A DNA stretch of 47,260 nucleotides, taken from contig JAAUUJ010000010.1 in NCBI GenBank assembly GCA_012030715.1, positions 1 to 47,260 of the forward strand, in the 5' to 3' direction. The notes under the pieces were generated by a model, which saw only the letters and a program-made list of their open reading frames with translations, was not told the origin of the DNA and made no database searches. Below are positions 9,603 through 18,542 of this stretch, in pieces (position 1 is the first letter of the stretch; each line of letters begins with the position of its first letter). A program made the position numbers and the translations under genes. The DNA comes from Synechococcaceae cyanobacterium SM2_3_1 (GTDB taxonomy: Bacteria; Cyanobacteriota; Cyanobacteriia; Thermostichales; Thermostichaceae).

Positions 9603-11770
9603 CTATGAATGAGTTCTCTCCTTGACCAAAGATTGCAGTACACGATAAACGGTGGAGGGGGGCTGTTCAGACTCGAACGGAGTTTCACTGGCCACAGAAA
9701 GAGTCAGTCGTCGCTTCGCCCGCGTGATCCCCACATATAGCAATCGCAACCGCTCAGCTGCCAGATCTAGAAAAGCTTGCTCTGTGGCGGTGCCCACCTG
9801 CCGCACCCGATCCACCTGAGAGCGCAGTTCAGCGATAGCCTCAGCGGCCATATCGGTATTGTCCATGAACCGCAAACCCATGGGATGATCCTGAGGGATC
9901 ACGGGATACTCATACGCAGAGACGCCTGTGATCAGAATCTCATCCCATTCCAGTCCCTTAGAGCGGTGCAGTGTGGTTACGGTAATGGATCCGGGGCCGC
10001 AATATAGGCAGAGATATCTGAGGGAAGATTATTCAACTGGCCATCCACAATCGTCTGCAACTGCCCGCTGATATCCCCCCAATCCCCCAGTGGCTGATCC
10101 CCCAGCTCCTGCTCCAGCTGATGGATGGCGTAGTGGCAGGTAAACAGATCTTCGGGGTTGCTGTAAATCTCCTGCACAATCAAGTAAAGCAGATCAGACC
10201 AGGGTGAGCGAGCTGCCCGGATCCAGGCGGCCAGTTGCTGCAAGCATCCCTGAATCGCTGTCCACTGCTCCGATGTAAATCCTAATTTCACAGGATCCGG
10301 TCTGGAAAGCAGAGGAAATAAAACCTGCTCAGGAAGCGACTCTGTCACCCAGGCCAGTAAACGTTGCCGCACCTCTGCAGTTGGGATCTCTGCCCAGTCG
10401 TAAAGGGTTATGATGACCTCTCCTAGCCGTTTGGCAGATGTGGGCTGCGCTAAATACTGCGTGACCGTCAGTAACCGCTGCAGAACGATCTTTTGACTGG
10501 GGTTGCTTCGCAGCAGATCCACCACCATGGCCTGAGAATCTCCCTCCTGAAGCAGACGAAGGGCTCTGGCCCCCAGTTCATTGGTCGGTACAAGAATGGC
10601 AATCGAATCGTGGGGACGCAACTTCACCGCCGTCAAAGCTGATCGGGTGATCACCTCCAACTCCTGATCAGGGGGGCCGGGTACTCGCAAAAACTGGATC
10701 TCGGCTTCTTCATCTTCAGGATTGGCCGGACCGAACGAGGCGAGCTGAATATGCTGTGGGGCAAGTGCCTGGCGTAATTCCAGCAGCGGATGTTCTTGAT
10801 TTACCCAGTCCACCAGTTGATTGGCCAGGGATAGGATCATGGGAGCACTGCGGCTTGACTCATCCAATGAAATGGACTGGCTGTGGGCACAGTAGGCTCG
10901 AAACAGTCTGGGATCTGCGGTGGTGAAGGTGCCCATGATGCTCTGGTTGGGATCCCCCACCCGTACCAGGTTGCCATGGCTGGCGCTCAAGATCTGGAGC
11001 ATCTCGTCCTGGAGAGGGGAGCTGTCCTGCGCTTCATCTTCAAAGAGGTAATCGTACCAGCCCTGGATATCGGTTCGCACCTCTGCATCGTGGTTGAGCA
11101 AATCCAGAGCCCGCCAGCCCAGATCGTCATAGTCCAGTTTGCCCAGTTCCTGCAGGCGTTGCTGGTAGAGCTGATACACCGGTAAAGCCCAGCTCAAAAA
11201 TCCCCCAGAAGTTACCGATACCTGCTCTGGCGGAAGACGATAGGTTTTACTGGTGCGGATCACTCCAGCACACATGCGTTCAAAGTTGTTACTGAAGCGT
11301 AGGCAATGACCTCGACGTCGAAAGGGGCTCTCTTCCTGGGGTAGAAGGGGCTGCCATACCTTTATATTGTGCTTGAGCCAAGTGCTGGAGAGGTGGTTAA
11401 TCAAGCGATCCTGTTCGTACTGTTCCAGCACCAAGACGTCGTCTCCCTGTAGACGTGAATGATAGGTTCGCAGGATCCGCAGAGCCAGCCCATGCAGCGT
11501 AAAGGCCCCCCCAAAACGGTGCAGGATCCCCTGATCTCGTAAACGCTGATTGATCCGCCGGATCAGATTGGCTCGGGCCGAGCGCATGTAAGTAAACACC
11601 CCAATCCGATCCGCAGAGACACCACGCCGACTGATCAACTCCAGGATCAGCAACTCCAGAGTGAACGTTTTACCACTTCCTGGCACCGCCGCAATGCCCA
11701 GCTGTCCACCTGAATACTCAAGGGCCTGTTGTTGGCTGGGGCGGAGGGTCACCACTGGGGATTGATCCAC
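9603..11770 (-). CDS. UvrD/Rep-family ATP-dependent DNA helicase, frameshifted
   Basis: Superfamily 1A helicase of about 722 residues after repair. Motif I/Walker A AAVPGSGKT is at 27-35, the Walker B-like DEAQD at 245-249, followed by LVRVGDPNQSIMG (motif III) and SLDESSRSAPMI (motif IV). The frame stops just after 9977; a one-base correction in the G4 run at 9993-9996 gives VTTLHRSKGLEWDEILITG (motif V), and the remaining frame holds LRLLYVGITRAKRRLTL (motif VI). Both essential C-terminal motifs are therefore intact, and the break is probably an error. It likely unwinds DNA 3' to 5' in repair or replication restart; the exact paralogue (UvrD, PcrA or a cyanobacterial UvrD-like form) is not clear. 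The start is GTG with no obvious ribosome-binding site. Confidence 0.82.
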
Positions 11771-11801
11771 GATCGAGGAGATGCAGGCAATTGAGTTGGG
11801 A

Positions 11802-12020
11802 CTAATGAAAAATGTAGGACAAACCCACCAATAAGCCCAGCACAGCCAGGGTGGTCAGGGAGAAATGTAACAAAGAGGTGCCGCGGCGTCGCACCATATT
11901 GCGCATGGCTAGCTTGGTATAGCTATCCTCAGGCTTGGCCAGGTAACGCGGATCGGGACTGGATGGTTTCTCAGGTGCAGAGGAAGAAATCTCCTCTTGG
12001 AGGGGGGAGGGATTTGTCAT
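11802..12020 (-). CDS. DUF3285 small membrane protein
   Basis: 72-residue protein with a polar, proline-rich N-terminal half, the conserved block DSYTKLAMRNMVRRRGTSLLHF (residues about 32-53) and one C-terminal transmembrane helix (TTLAVLGLLVGLSYIF). This matches the cyanobacterium-restricted DUF3285 family, whose function is unknown. The twin Arg patch before the helix predicts a cytoplasmic N-terminus. It lies 31 bases upstream of the helicase start and 17 bases downstream of another small membrane ORF, so the three may be co-transcribed. Confidence 0.75.
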   Translation of the reverse strand: MTNPSPLQEEISSSAPEKPSSPDPRYLAKPEDSYTKLAMRNMVRRRGTSLLHFSLTTLAVLGLLVGLSYIFH

Positions 12021-12037
12021 GGTGCACGATCAGATGC

Positions 12038-12217
12038 TCAACCCCAGACTAACCTATGACTGGGAGTCCTGAGACTGCGGTGAGGTTCTGGTGGGCAGCT
12101 GGAGATGAAAGAACCACGCCGCTGCCGCCGCCGCTCCCACTGAGAACCCAAAAGTAATCCCAAGGCAAGCCCGAAGCCAAAAAGGCTGGTGATGAAAAGC
12201 AAGAAAAAGGGTCTCAT
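12038..12217 (-). CDS. Putative 59-residue single-pass membrane protein
   Basis: A short reading frame with an N-terminal hydrophobic segment (MRPFFLLFITSLFGFGLALG, continuing LLLG) followed directly by an Arg-rich patch (SQWERRRQRRG) and a polar tail. A weak GAGGT site precedes the ATG. It ends 17 bases before the DUF3285 start, same strand. I do not recognise the family. The strong membrane-segment-plus-basic-patch composition argues against chance, but with 59 residues and no homology search it remains tentative. Confidence 0.4.
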   Translation of the reverse strand: MRPFFLLFITSLFGFGLALGLLLGSQWERRRQRRGSFISSCPPEPHRSLRTPSHRLVWG

Positions 12218-12345
12218 TCTGCTACCTCATGACCTGAATTACTAGCTTAGACACTGTATATTTCTGAGGCGTTCAGTCGGGATGGAGATTGAAGTAGATC
12301 GGGTAGGATAAGGGCGCATGGTGAGGTTGATGAACGGGGATAGTA

Positions 12346-13626
12346 ATGCAGGGAACATCTGTGAATGGCAAGCCTCAGAGCAGAGCAGATATCGAACTCA
12401 ACTCCAAGCCTCAGCGTTTTGCGCTGGCCAATCTTCTGGTGGCTGCAGCAGGGATCGGGTTGGTGGGGCTGGCACTTCAACTGCTACATCAGCGGATGAC
12501 TTCGATCATGAGTCGGGATGCGGTGATCAATGGGATTTTGATTGATCTCAAGGCTCCTGAAACGGGAGAAATTGCTGAGATGAATGTGCAAACTGGAGAT
12601 GCGGTACACCGTGAAAACACTCTGGTGACCCTCCGCAATGATCGGGTCAGCCGCCTGGAGGTTCAGTCTCTGCAAAGCAAAATGAATGGTCAACGAGCTG
12701 AACTCAGCCGCCTTGCTGCCCGCCAGCAGTCTTTGCGAGCCCTGCTCCAGGATCTAGAAATTGATCAGGCGCAACAACACCGTCTGCAAATTCAGGAGGC
12801 AGAACAGTCTGTGGCGCAAGTCACTTCCCAGCTAGCCGCTGCCAGGGCTGAGTATGAAATTGCCCAGGTGAACTACAACCGTACCACTCAGCTGGTGGAG
12901 GAAGGAGCCCTTTCTAAGGCTGATCTAGAGAGTGCGCTTTTAACCCTAGAGCAAAGCAAGGCGGAGGTAGATTATCTGCAGGCACGGCAACGAGGGCTGC
13001 GAGCGGATGAAGGGGCTGCCCGACTGGGGCTGACGTTGGAGAGGAGTGTCAGCAACTATGATCCCCGCATTCGTTTACAGGAGCTGGAATTACAACTGGC
13101 CGATAACCAGCAGATCATGGGCAACCTCCAGCAATCCATCGCTGATTCTGAAGCAGAGTTGCGGGAAGCCCAGCTGGATCTGGAACGACAGCAGTTTGTA
13201 ACCGTGGAGATGCCCACGGATGGAGTCATCTGGCGTCTGGAGTCTCAGCCAGGTCAGTTTTTACAGCGGGGTGAATCCCTGGGCAAACTCCTGGACTGTA
13301 GCCGTCGCTGGGTAGATGCATTTGTGGATGAACGAGCAGTACGGCAGTTGCAGCCTGGCACTCCTGCAAGTATAAAACTTTACGGATCCGAATCCGTTAC
13401 CCTGCAGGGAGAGGTGAGTTTAGTGCGTTCGGGTCTGGGTCGTTTAGCCGCAGGTGAAGATGTGGCCATTCCTCTACGAGCCTCGTCGATTCCCCGTCTC
13501 AGCCAGATCCGCGTGGAATTAGATTCCAGTGAAGGTTCAGGAGATCCCAATCATTTTTGTTATGTAGGATACACTGCGGAGGTGCGATTTCAAGCGAATC
13601 CCCTCCCGTTTTCATCCTCCCCCTGA
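12346..13626 (+). CDS. HlyD-family periplasmic adaptor, XcsB-like
   Basis: 426-residue membrane-fusion protein. One TM helix (about 26-47) anchors it in the inner membrane. A split biotinyl-lipoyl domain (ILIDLKAPETGEIAEMNVQT, then TVEMPTDGVIWRLESQPGQF) flanks a long alpha-helical hairpin (about 95-285, Gln/Glu/Leu-rich coiled coil), and a beta-barrel/membrane-proximal region follows. Such adaptors bridge an inner-membrane exporter and a TolC-like outer-membrane channel. The next gene, 91 bases downstream, is a cellulose-synthase-like glycosyltransferase. That pairing recalls the HlyD-like and cellulose-synthase components of the tripartite Xcs cellulose secretion system described in Thermosynechococcus. 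No TolC homologue is in the window. Confidence 0.8.
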   Translation: MQGTSVNGKPQSRADIELNSKPQRFALANLLVAAAGIGLVGLALQLLHQRMTSIMSRDAVINGILIDLKAPETGEIAEMNVQTGDAVHRENTLVTLRNDRVSRLEVQSLQSKMNGQRAELSRLAARQQSLRALLQDLEIDQAQQHRLQIQEAEQSVAQVTSQLAAARAEYEIAQVNYNRTTQLVEEGALSKADLESALLTLEQSKAEVDYLQARQRGLRADEGAARLGLTLERSVSNYDPRIRLQELELQLADNQQIMGNLQQSIADSEAELREAQLDLERQQFVTVEMPTDGVIWRLESQPGQFLQRGESLGKLLDCSRRWVDAFVDERAVRQLQPGTPASIKLYGSESVTLQGEVSLVRSGLGRLAAGEDVAIPLRASSIPRLSQIRVELDSSEGSGDPNHFCYVGYTAEVRFQANPLPFSSSP

Positions 13627-13717
13627 TATATTTCGTACTAGGGTAGAACTATTTTTACCCACTTAAATCCGACTCCCCAAGTTCTGGCTGGATCCTTGAT
13701 GATTAGCTTGCGGCACT

Positions 13718-16033
13718 ATGCTGATTGATCAGCTCAGAGCGGGGTGGGCTAAGCGGTTCCGTGGAGTGACTCTCTGGGCCTGGGGGATTTTGGGCTTCGG
13801 GGTAGCTCTGCTGCTGCTCACACTGATCCTGACCCAGTCGTTCAGGCTGCAATGGTGGTTCCCTTTCCTGCAATCTCAGCTCTGGAAAGATCTGAACTTA
13901 TCCTCATGGACCCCTACGCTTCCAGAAACGGCAGAACTTTCCCCTGGGCAGTCGCTTGATCCCTTTACTTTTCGGTCCCCTCCTACTTTTCTGCAAATTC
14001 CACATCAACCTTTTGATCTTTTCTGGCCGCTATTGCTGGTTGTGATCGGCTGTTCCCTACTCCGCTTTTTGCCGTTTTCCAACCGGACCCGAGTAGTTGT
14101 CAATACTGCCATTCTTCTGATCATGGGTCGGTATTTACTCTGGCGATCTCTGAGCACCCTGAATCTTTCCTCTGCAATGGAGGCCCTGTTTAGTCTTCTC
14201 GTTTTCTTTAACGAAGTCATTGCCTGTTTTTCCTTTTTTCTGGGAAAAACCCAGTCGATTCTGTCAACAGATCAACAGCGGCGTCAGGAAGCGGATCAAC
14301 TCTCCCAAGCGATTTTGACAGGATCCTTTCTGCCCAGTGTAGATGTATTGATCCCGACCTATAACGAGCCTGAATTTGTAGTTCGTCGTACTGCGGTCGG
14401 GTGCCTGGCCATGGATTACCCCAATAAACAGGTCTACATCCTGGACGATACGCGGCGGCCTCCCATTCGCCAGCTGGCGGCAGAACTGGGTTGTCGATAC
14501 CTGACGCGGGCCGATAATCGCTACGCCAAAGCCGGAAATCTCAATCATGCCCTTCCTCATTCTCAGGGGCAACTGATCGCGGTCATGGATGCCGATTTTG
14601 TTCCCTTCACCAACTTCCTGACCCGAACGGTGGGCTTTTTTCTGAAACCTGAGGTGGCACTGGTGCAGACACCCCAAAGTTTCTACAACTCTGATCACCA
14701 TGTCCGCAACCTGGGAATTGATCACTTAATGCATAATGATCTGGCCTATTTTTTTGAGGTCAATCAATCCCACCGCGACTACTTTAATGCATCCATTTGT
14801 TGTGGCACCTCCTATGTAGTGAGACGATCCCATTTGCGAGCTGTGGATGGATACTTAATCCGGTGTATCAATGAGGATTCTCCCACCTCGATCAAAATGC
14901 TCACTCGGGGTCTGCAGGTGGTTTACCTCAATGAGATCCTCTCGATGGGTGAGTCAACTCGCACCTATGTTGATTTCATCAAGCAAAGAACTCGCTGGCA
15001 TCACAGTAACTACCAGATCTTTTTTTGTGGGGATGATATTCCCATCTGGAAGCTGGGTTGGCCTCAAAGAATATTTTTTCTGAGCTGGTATATCAGTTGC
15101 TTTCAACCGTTTTTCCGCTTGATCTTTATTTTGACCCCGATGCTGAGCCTGGCTTTAGGGTTCTCACCGATCCTGGCGACAAGTGAAGAATTTATTTACT
15201 ATCTCTTGCCCTGGTTATTGGTTATTGTTTTGGGGCATGGCTGGGCTACTGAATATCGCAATACCTTTCTCTGGAATGAAGTTTACGAAACCATCCTCTG
15301 CTGGCCATTGCTGAGATGTCAGCTCTTTGCCCTGAGATCACCCTTTGGACTCCGATTTAAGGTAACTCGTAAGGGCGTGCAGACAGATAAGCGGGTCTAT
15401 AACCTGAATCTCACCTGGCCTCTACTGCTGGGGATTGGAGTCATGGGTATCTCTCTAGTGCTCTACTGGACTTCGCTTCGCCCTGCTTATGCTCCACGCG
15501 GATCCTTTGGTATGGTCATGATGTCGGCCTTGCTGGTCTATCAAATGCTCTTGATGGCGATAGCATTTCTGGCAGGGATTGATCAGCCTGAGCGTCGACT
15601 TGTGGATCGCTTCCCACTGCGAACGTCCTGCCTGATTCAGGTTCCTGGAGGGGATGCCACCCAGCCTCCTATGAGCTACCAGGGGAACACCCTCAACCTA
15701 TCTGAGCAGGGCGCTTATTTGCAGCTTGATGTCCGGCTTGAGCTCTCATCTGATAAATTTATTGATTTATATCTCCAGGATTATGACCTGTGGATCCCAG
15801 CTAAAATCTGTCGCCAGCAAACCCAGAAAGGTTCCACTCAACTGGCTTTAGAATTTCAGGATGTTGATCCTCAAACCAACCGCAAGTTAGTTGAGATCCT
15901 GTACACTACCATGACCTGGTGGAAACAAAGTAAAAAACTCGGTAGCCTTGAAGTTGCTGTTGCACTCCTCACTTCTCTGGTTACGCTTAAACCTCTACTC
16001 AGAGGCAGATTGTTCCAGGGGGGATCCCATTAA
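13718..16033 (+). CDS. Cellulose-synthase-like family 2 glycosyltransferase with PilZ domain, XcsA-like
   Basis: 771-residue processive inner-membrane glycosyltransferase. N-terminal TM helices (about 20-40, 103-120, 126-145, 155-175) precede the GT2 domain: TYNEP 214-218, DDT 243-245, DAD 291-293 (UDP-sugar and metal binding), NED 385-387 at the position of the usual TED catalytic-base motif, and QRTRW 423-427 (QxxRW, product binding). More TM helices follow, then a C-terminal PilZ domain with RLVDR (RxxxR) and NLSEQG (NxSxxG), so c-di-GMP activation is likely. The polymer is probably cellulose or a related beta-glucan, extruded through the channel formed with the upstream HlyD-like adaptor. 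The middle residue pattern NED instead of TED is a small deviation; the acidic pair is kept. Confidence 0.85.
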   Translation: MLIDQLRAGWAKRFRGVTLWAWGILGFGVALLLLTLILTQSFRLQWWFPFLQSQLWKDLNLSSWTPTLPETAELSPGQSLDPFTFRSPPTFLQIPHQPFDLFWPLLLVVIGCSLLRFLPFSNRTRVVVNTAILLIMGRYLLWRSLSTLNLSSAMEALFSLLVFFNEVIACFSFFLGKTQSILSTDQQRRQEADQLSQAILTGSFLPSVDVLIPTYNEPEFVVRRTAVGCLAMDYPNKQVYILDDTRRPPIRQLAAELGCRYLTRADNRYAKAGNLNHALPHSQGQLIAVMDADFVPFTNFLTRTVGFFLKPEVALVQTPQSFYNSDHHVRNLGIDHLMHNDLAYFFEVNQSHRDYFNASICCGTSYVVRRSHLRAVDGYLIRCINEDSPTSIKMLTRGLQVVYLNEILSMGESTRTYVDFIKQRTRWHHSNYQIFFCGDDIPIWKLGWPQRIFFLSWYISCFQPFFRLIFILTPMLSLALGFSPILATSEEFIYYLLPWLLVIVLGHGWATEYRNTFLWNEVYETILCWPLLRCQLFALRSPFGLRFKVTRKGVQTDKRVYNLNLTWPLLLGIGVMGISLVLYWTSLRPAYAPRGSFGMVMMSALLVYQMLLMAIAFLAGIDQPERRLVDRFPLRTSCLIQVPGGDATQPPMSYQGNTLNLSEQGAYLQLDVRLELSSDKFIDLYLQDYDLWIPAKICRQQTQKGSTQLALEFQDVDPQTNRKLVEILYTTMTWWKQSKKLGSLEVAVALLTSLVTLKPLLRGRLFQGGSH

Positions 16034-16047
16034 TTCCGTCCTCAACC

Positions 16048-16632
16048 ATGTTTATGTACCGTTGTCTGTCATGCTCTCTTGCCCTGCTCCTGGCCAGTGG
16101 TTTCTGGACACAGGCTGCCCATTCTCAGCCTCAACTGGATCCAGGCAGTTCCCGCTTGCTGGAGTCCTCTGAATTGGAAGAGGTACAGGCGCTGATTCCA
16201 ACCGCCACCATTCTTGAAACCCAATCTTTTCGGGTTAAGTTACAGGGCCAGGGCATGGGTTCCTTTGTTGCGGCCCAATCGCCACCCCCAGATCCGGCTC
16301 AACTGCAGCTCTACTGGATCCAGGCAGATGAGATCACCAGCCTTCCCCAACCCGAGGACACCCAGAGCTGGACCTTATTTTCACTGGATGCGGTGGTCTT
16401 TACAGAACTGGATTTTGATGGTCTGGCGGATGTGTACATCATTTCCAGGCACCTGACCGGCATTGGACCAACGGGGGCCGATCCCTTTCCCTGGGTGACT
16501 TTTTATCTGCAGCAACCCGATGGCGGCTTTGAGGTTGACCCTGATCTCAGTCGTCAGGTCAGTGAACGCGGTGTGGGCACTGTCTCGGAGGTGGAGACAA
16601 TTTTGAGAGCGGAACTGCGGTACCTCCCCTGA
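16048..16632 (+). CDS. Secreted protein of unknown function
   Basis: 194 residues with a signal peptide (about 1-26, ending near QAAHSQ). The mature part is acidic with beta-strand character and a segment FTELDFDGLADVYIIS that resembles one calcium-binding FG-GAP/VCBS-like DxDxDGxxD loop. I do not recognise a named family. It starts 14 bases after the glycosyltransferase stop on the same strand and may be co-transcribed with it, but nothing in the sequence proves a role in polysaccharide export. ATG 16054 is an alternative start. Confidence 0.6.
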   Translation: MFMYRCLSCSLALLLASGFWTQAAHSQPQLDPGSSRLLESSELEEVQALIPTATILETQSFRVKLQGQGMGSFVAAQSPPPDPAQLQLYWIQADEITSLPQPEDTQSWTLFSLDAVVFTELDFDGLADVYIISRHLTGIGPTGADPFPWVTFYLQQPDGGFEVDPDLSRQVSERGVGTVSEVETILRAELRYLP

Positions 16633-16665
16633 GACCTGCTGCCCCGACTTTTAGGGTTCAAGATC

Positions 16666-16684
16666 GGGATCACAAACTGATCCC
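16666..16684. terminator. Perfect 7-bp stem-loop between the secreted protein gene and ychF
   Basis: GGGATCA and TGATCCC form a perfect stem around a 5-base loop (CAAAC), 33 bases after the stop at 16632. There is no T-tract on either side, so it would be at best a weak or factor-assisted terminator. The stem arms also contain the GATC core that is over-represented across the window. Confidence 0.35.
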
Positions 16685-16731
16685 CCTGGAGTGCTAGTCT
16701 CGATAAGAATTCACAAGGTTGTTTGGCCCGC

Positions 16732-17822
16732 ATGCTCAGAGCTGGTATCGTCGGACTGCCCAACGTAGGTAAATCCACCCTCTTTAATGCCCTGTCCGAA
16801 AATGCAAAGGCAGAGGCAGCCAATTTCCCCTTCTGTACCATTGAGCCAACGTTGGGTTGGTGGCCGTTCCGGATCCGCGCCTTCAGATTCTCTCCCAGAT
16901 CAGCACTTCCGCCGAGATTGTGCCTGCCCGGATCGAGTTTGTGGATATTGCTGGGCTGGTGGAAGGAGCCAGTAAAGGGGAGGGACTCGGAAATCAGTTT
17001 CTTTCTCATATCCGGCAGGTGGATGCCATTGTCCAGGTGGTACGCTGCTTCGACGATGAAAACATAACCCATGTGGCGGGTTCCGTGGATCCGCGTCGAG
17101 ACATTCAGGTGATCAATCTGGAGCTGGCCCTGGCGGATTTAGCCCAGGTGGAACGTCGCATCGATCGGGTGCGGAAACAGGCCAAAACGGACAAAACAGC
17201 CCGGGTTGAGTTAGAGGCATTGGAGAGGTTACAGCAGGCTCTTGATGAAGGCAAACCTGCGCGGCTGGTCACTCTGGAAGAGGAAGAAGAGGACTTGATC
17301 CGTCCCCTGGGCATGCTCACCCGCAAAAAAATGATCTACGCGGCGAATGTTGCCGAAACGGATCTGGCCAGCGGCAATACCTGGGTGGAGGACGTGCAAG
17401 ATCTTGCTACTCCTGAAGGAGCTGGCGTGGTCGTGGTCTCAGCACAGGTTGAGGCCGAATTGCTGGATCTAGACGAGGCCGAGCGTCAGGATTATCTGGA
17501 TTCACTGGGGGCGAAGGAAGGAGGACTGGTGAGTCTGATCCAGGCCACCTATGCACTCTTGGGCCTGCGCACCTATTTCACCTCCGGTCCCAAAGAAACC
17601 CGAGCCTGGACCATTCCAGCTGGAGCCACAGCCCCTCAGGCAGCAGGGGTGATCCACTCTGATTTTGAGCGCGGCTTTATTCGGGCCGAGACGGTGGCTT
17701 ATGCCGATCTGGTGGACAGTGGATCTCTGAATGCTGCCAAGGAAAAAGGGTTGGTGAGAAGTGAAGGCAAAGACTATGTTGTGCAGGAGGGGGATGTGAT
17801 TTTATTTCGCTTCAACGTTTGA
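16732..17822 (+). CDS. ychF: Ribosome-associated GTPase/ATPase YchF, frameshifted
   Basis: Universally conserved Obg-family P-loop NTPase (bacterial YchF, eukaryotic OLA1) that prefers ATP and binds ribosomes. The N-terminal frame gives [20 protein letters not shown] (P-loop GLPNVGKST), ending in FPFCTIEP. Restoring one A at the AA pair 16848-16849 continues as [37 protein letters not shown] and the C-terminal TGS domain with the [10 protein letters not shown] segment. With that base the product is 363 residues, the same as E. coli YchF. This strongly argues for a single-base sequence error rather than gene loss. It stands as a single gene with a hairpin upstream. Confidence 0.93.
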
Positions 17823-18005
17823 GGAGGCCTACTCGGCGGTCGCTCATATCTCAGCTGACTCTCCAGAATTGCGCCTCTGAGTAGCAGCCACATTTGGCAA
17901 CTAAGCTAAGCTCTCTGTCAGGATAAGGCTGGTCGTGAGGGTAGGGTTGAACTGTTGCTCTACTCAGCGATTGACCACTTCGCTCATTCAGATCCGGATT
18001 GAACT

Positions 18006-18542
18006 ATGCGTTTGTTTAATTCCACAGCACTCATCGCCTTTCTGGGAAGCTTTGCTCTGATGGGCCTTATTGCCTGGGGCCTCTTCTGGCGGGTAGAGGA
18101 AGTGGTGGTCGAACAGCCCCTGGATAAACCACCTGTGGTCAGTCGCACTGTTGATCTGGTGGGACGGCATCAGGGCCAGCAACGCTGGCGGCTCCTGGCG
18201 GAGGAAGTAGAAATGGGCAATGGTCAGCAGATCTTTGACCAGGGAGCCCACGGATTCTTCTACGGCACTCCCGCGAAAGCGGATCAAGAGGATCCTTTCT
18301 TCTCCGATCAGCAACAAATGGAATGGGAGGCCGACCTGGCCCGCTATGACGCTGAAGCCGATCTGCTGCTCCTGAATGAGAATGTCGAGGTTAGAGATCA
18401 GGATGGGAGCCGACTGCTCACCAACACGCTCCAGGTGACCCCAGAAGAAGAGATGGATATGCCGGAACCCTTTACTCTGACAGGGGATGAAATGGTCTTA
18501 TCCGGTCAGGAGGGATCATTAATTTCCAATTTGCTCTCATGA
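18006..18542 (+). CDS. lptC: LptC-like periplasmic LPS-export protein (possibly the N-terminal part of one gene with the next)
   Basis: 178 residues: an N-terminal TM anchor (about 8-28, IAFLGSFALMGLIAWGLFW), then a periplasmic beta-jellyroll of the LptC/OstA type with VDLVGRHQGQQRWRLLAEEV, a SDQQQMEWEADLARYDAEAD strand, and NVEVRDQDGSRLLTNTLQV. LptC recruits the LptBFG exporter to the LptA bridge. It ends with an ATGA overlap with the next frame. Adding one base in the GGG at 18512-18514 would instead fuse both into a single protein of about 600 residues (...SGQEGIINFQFALMKASGG). Since the next ORF lacks its own signal sequence, the fused reading is at least as likely. Confidence 0.72.
   Translation: MRLFNSTALIAFLGSFALMGLIAWGLFWRVEEVVVEQPLDKPPVVSRTVDLVGRHQGQQRWRLLAEEVEMGNGQQIFDQGAHGFFYGTPAKADQEDPFFSDQQQMEWEADLARYDAEADLLLLNENVEVRDQDGSRLLTNTLQVTPEEEMDMPEPFTLTGDEMVLSGQEGSLISNLLS

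Noticed and set aside
9426-9608. 60-residue ORF between the TonB-like and helicase genes
   Set aside because: No ribosome-binding site, no domain pattern and composition like the non-coding flanks.
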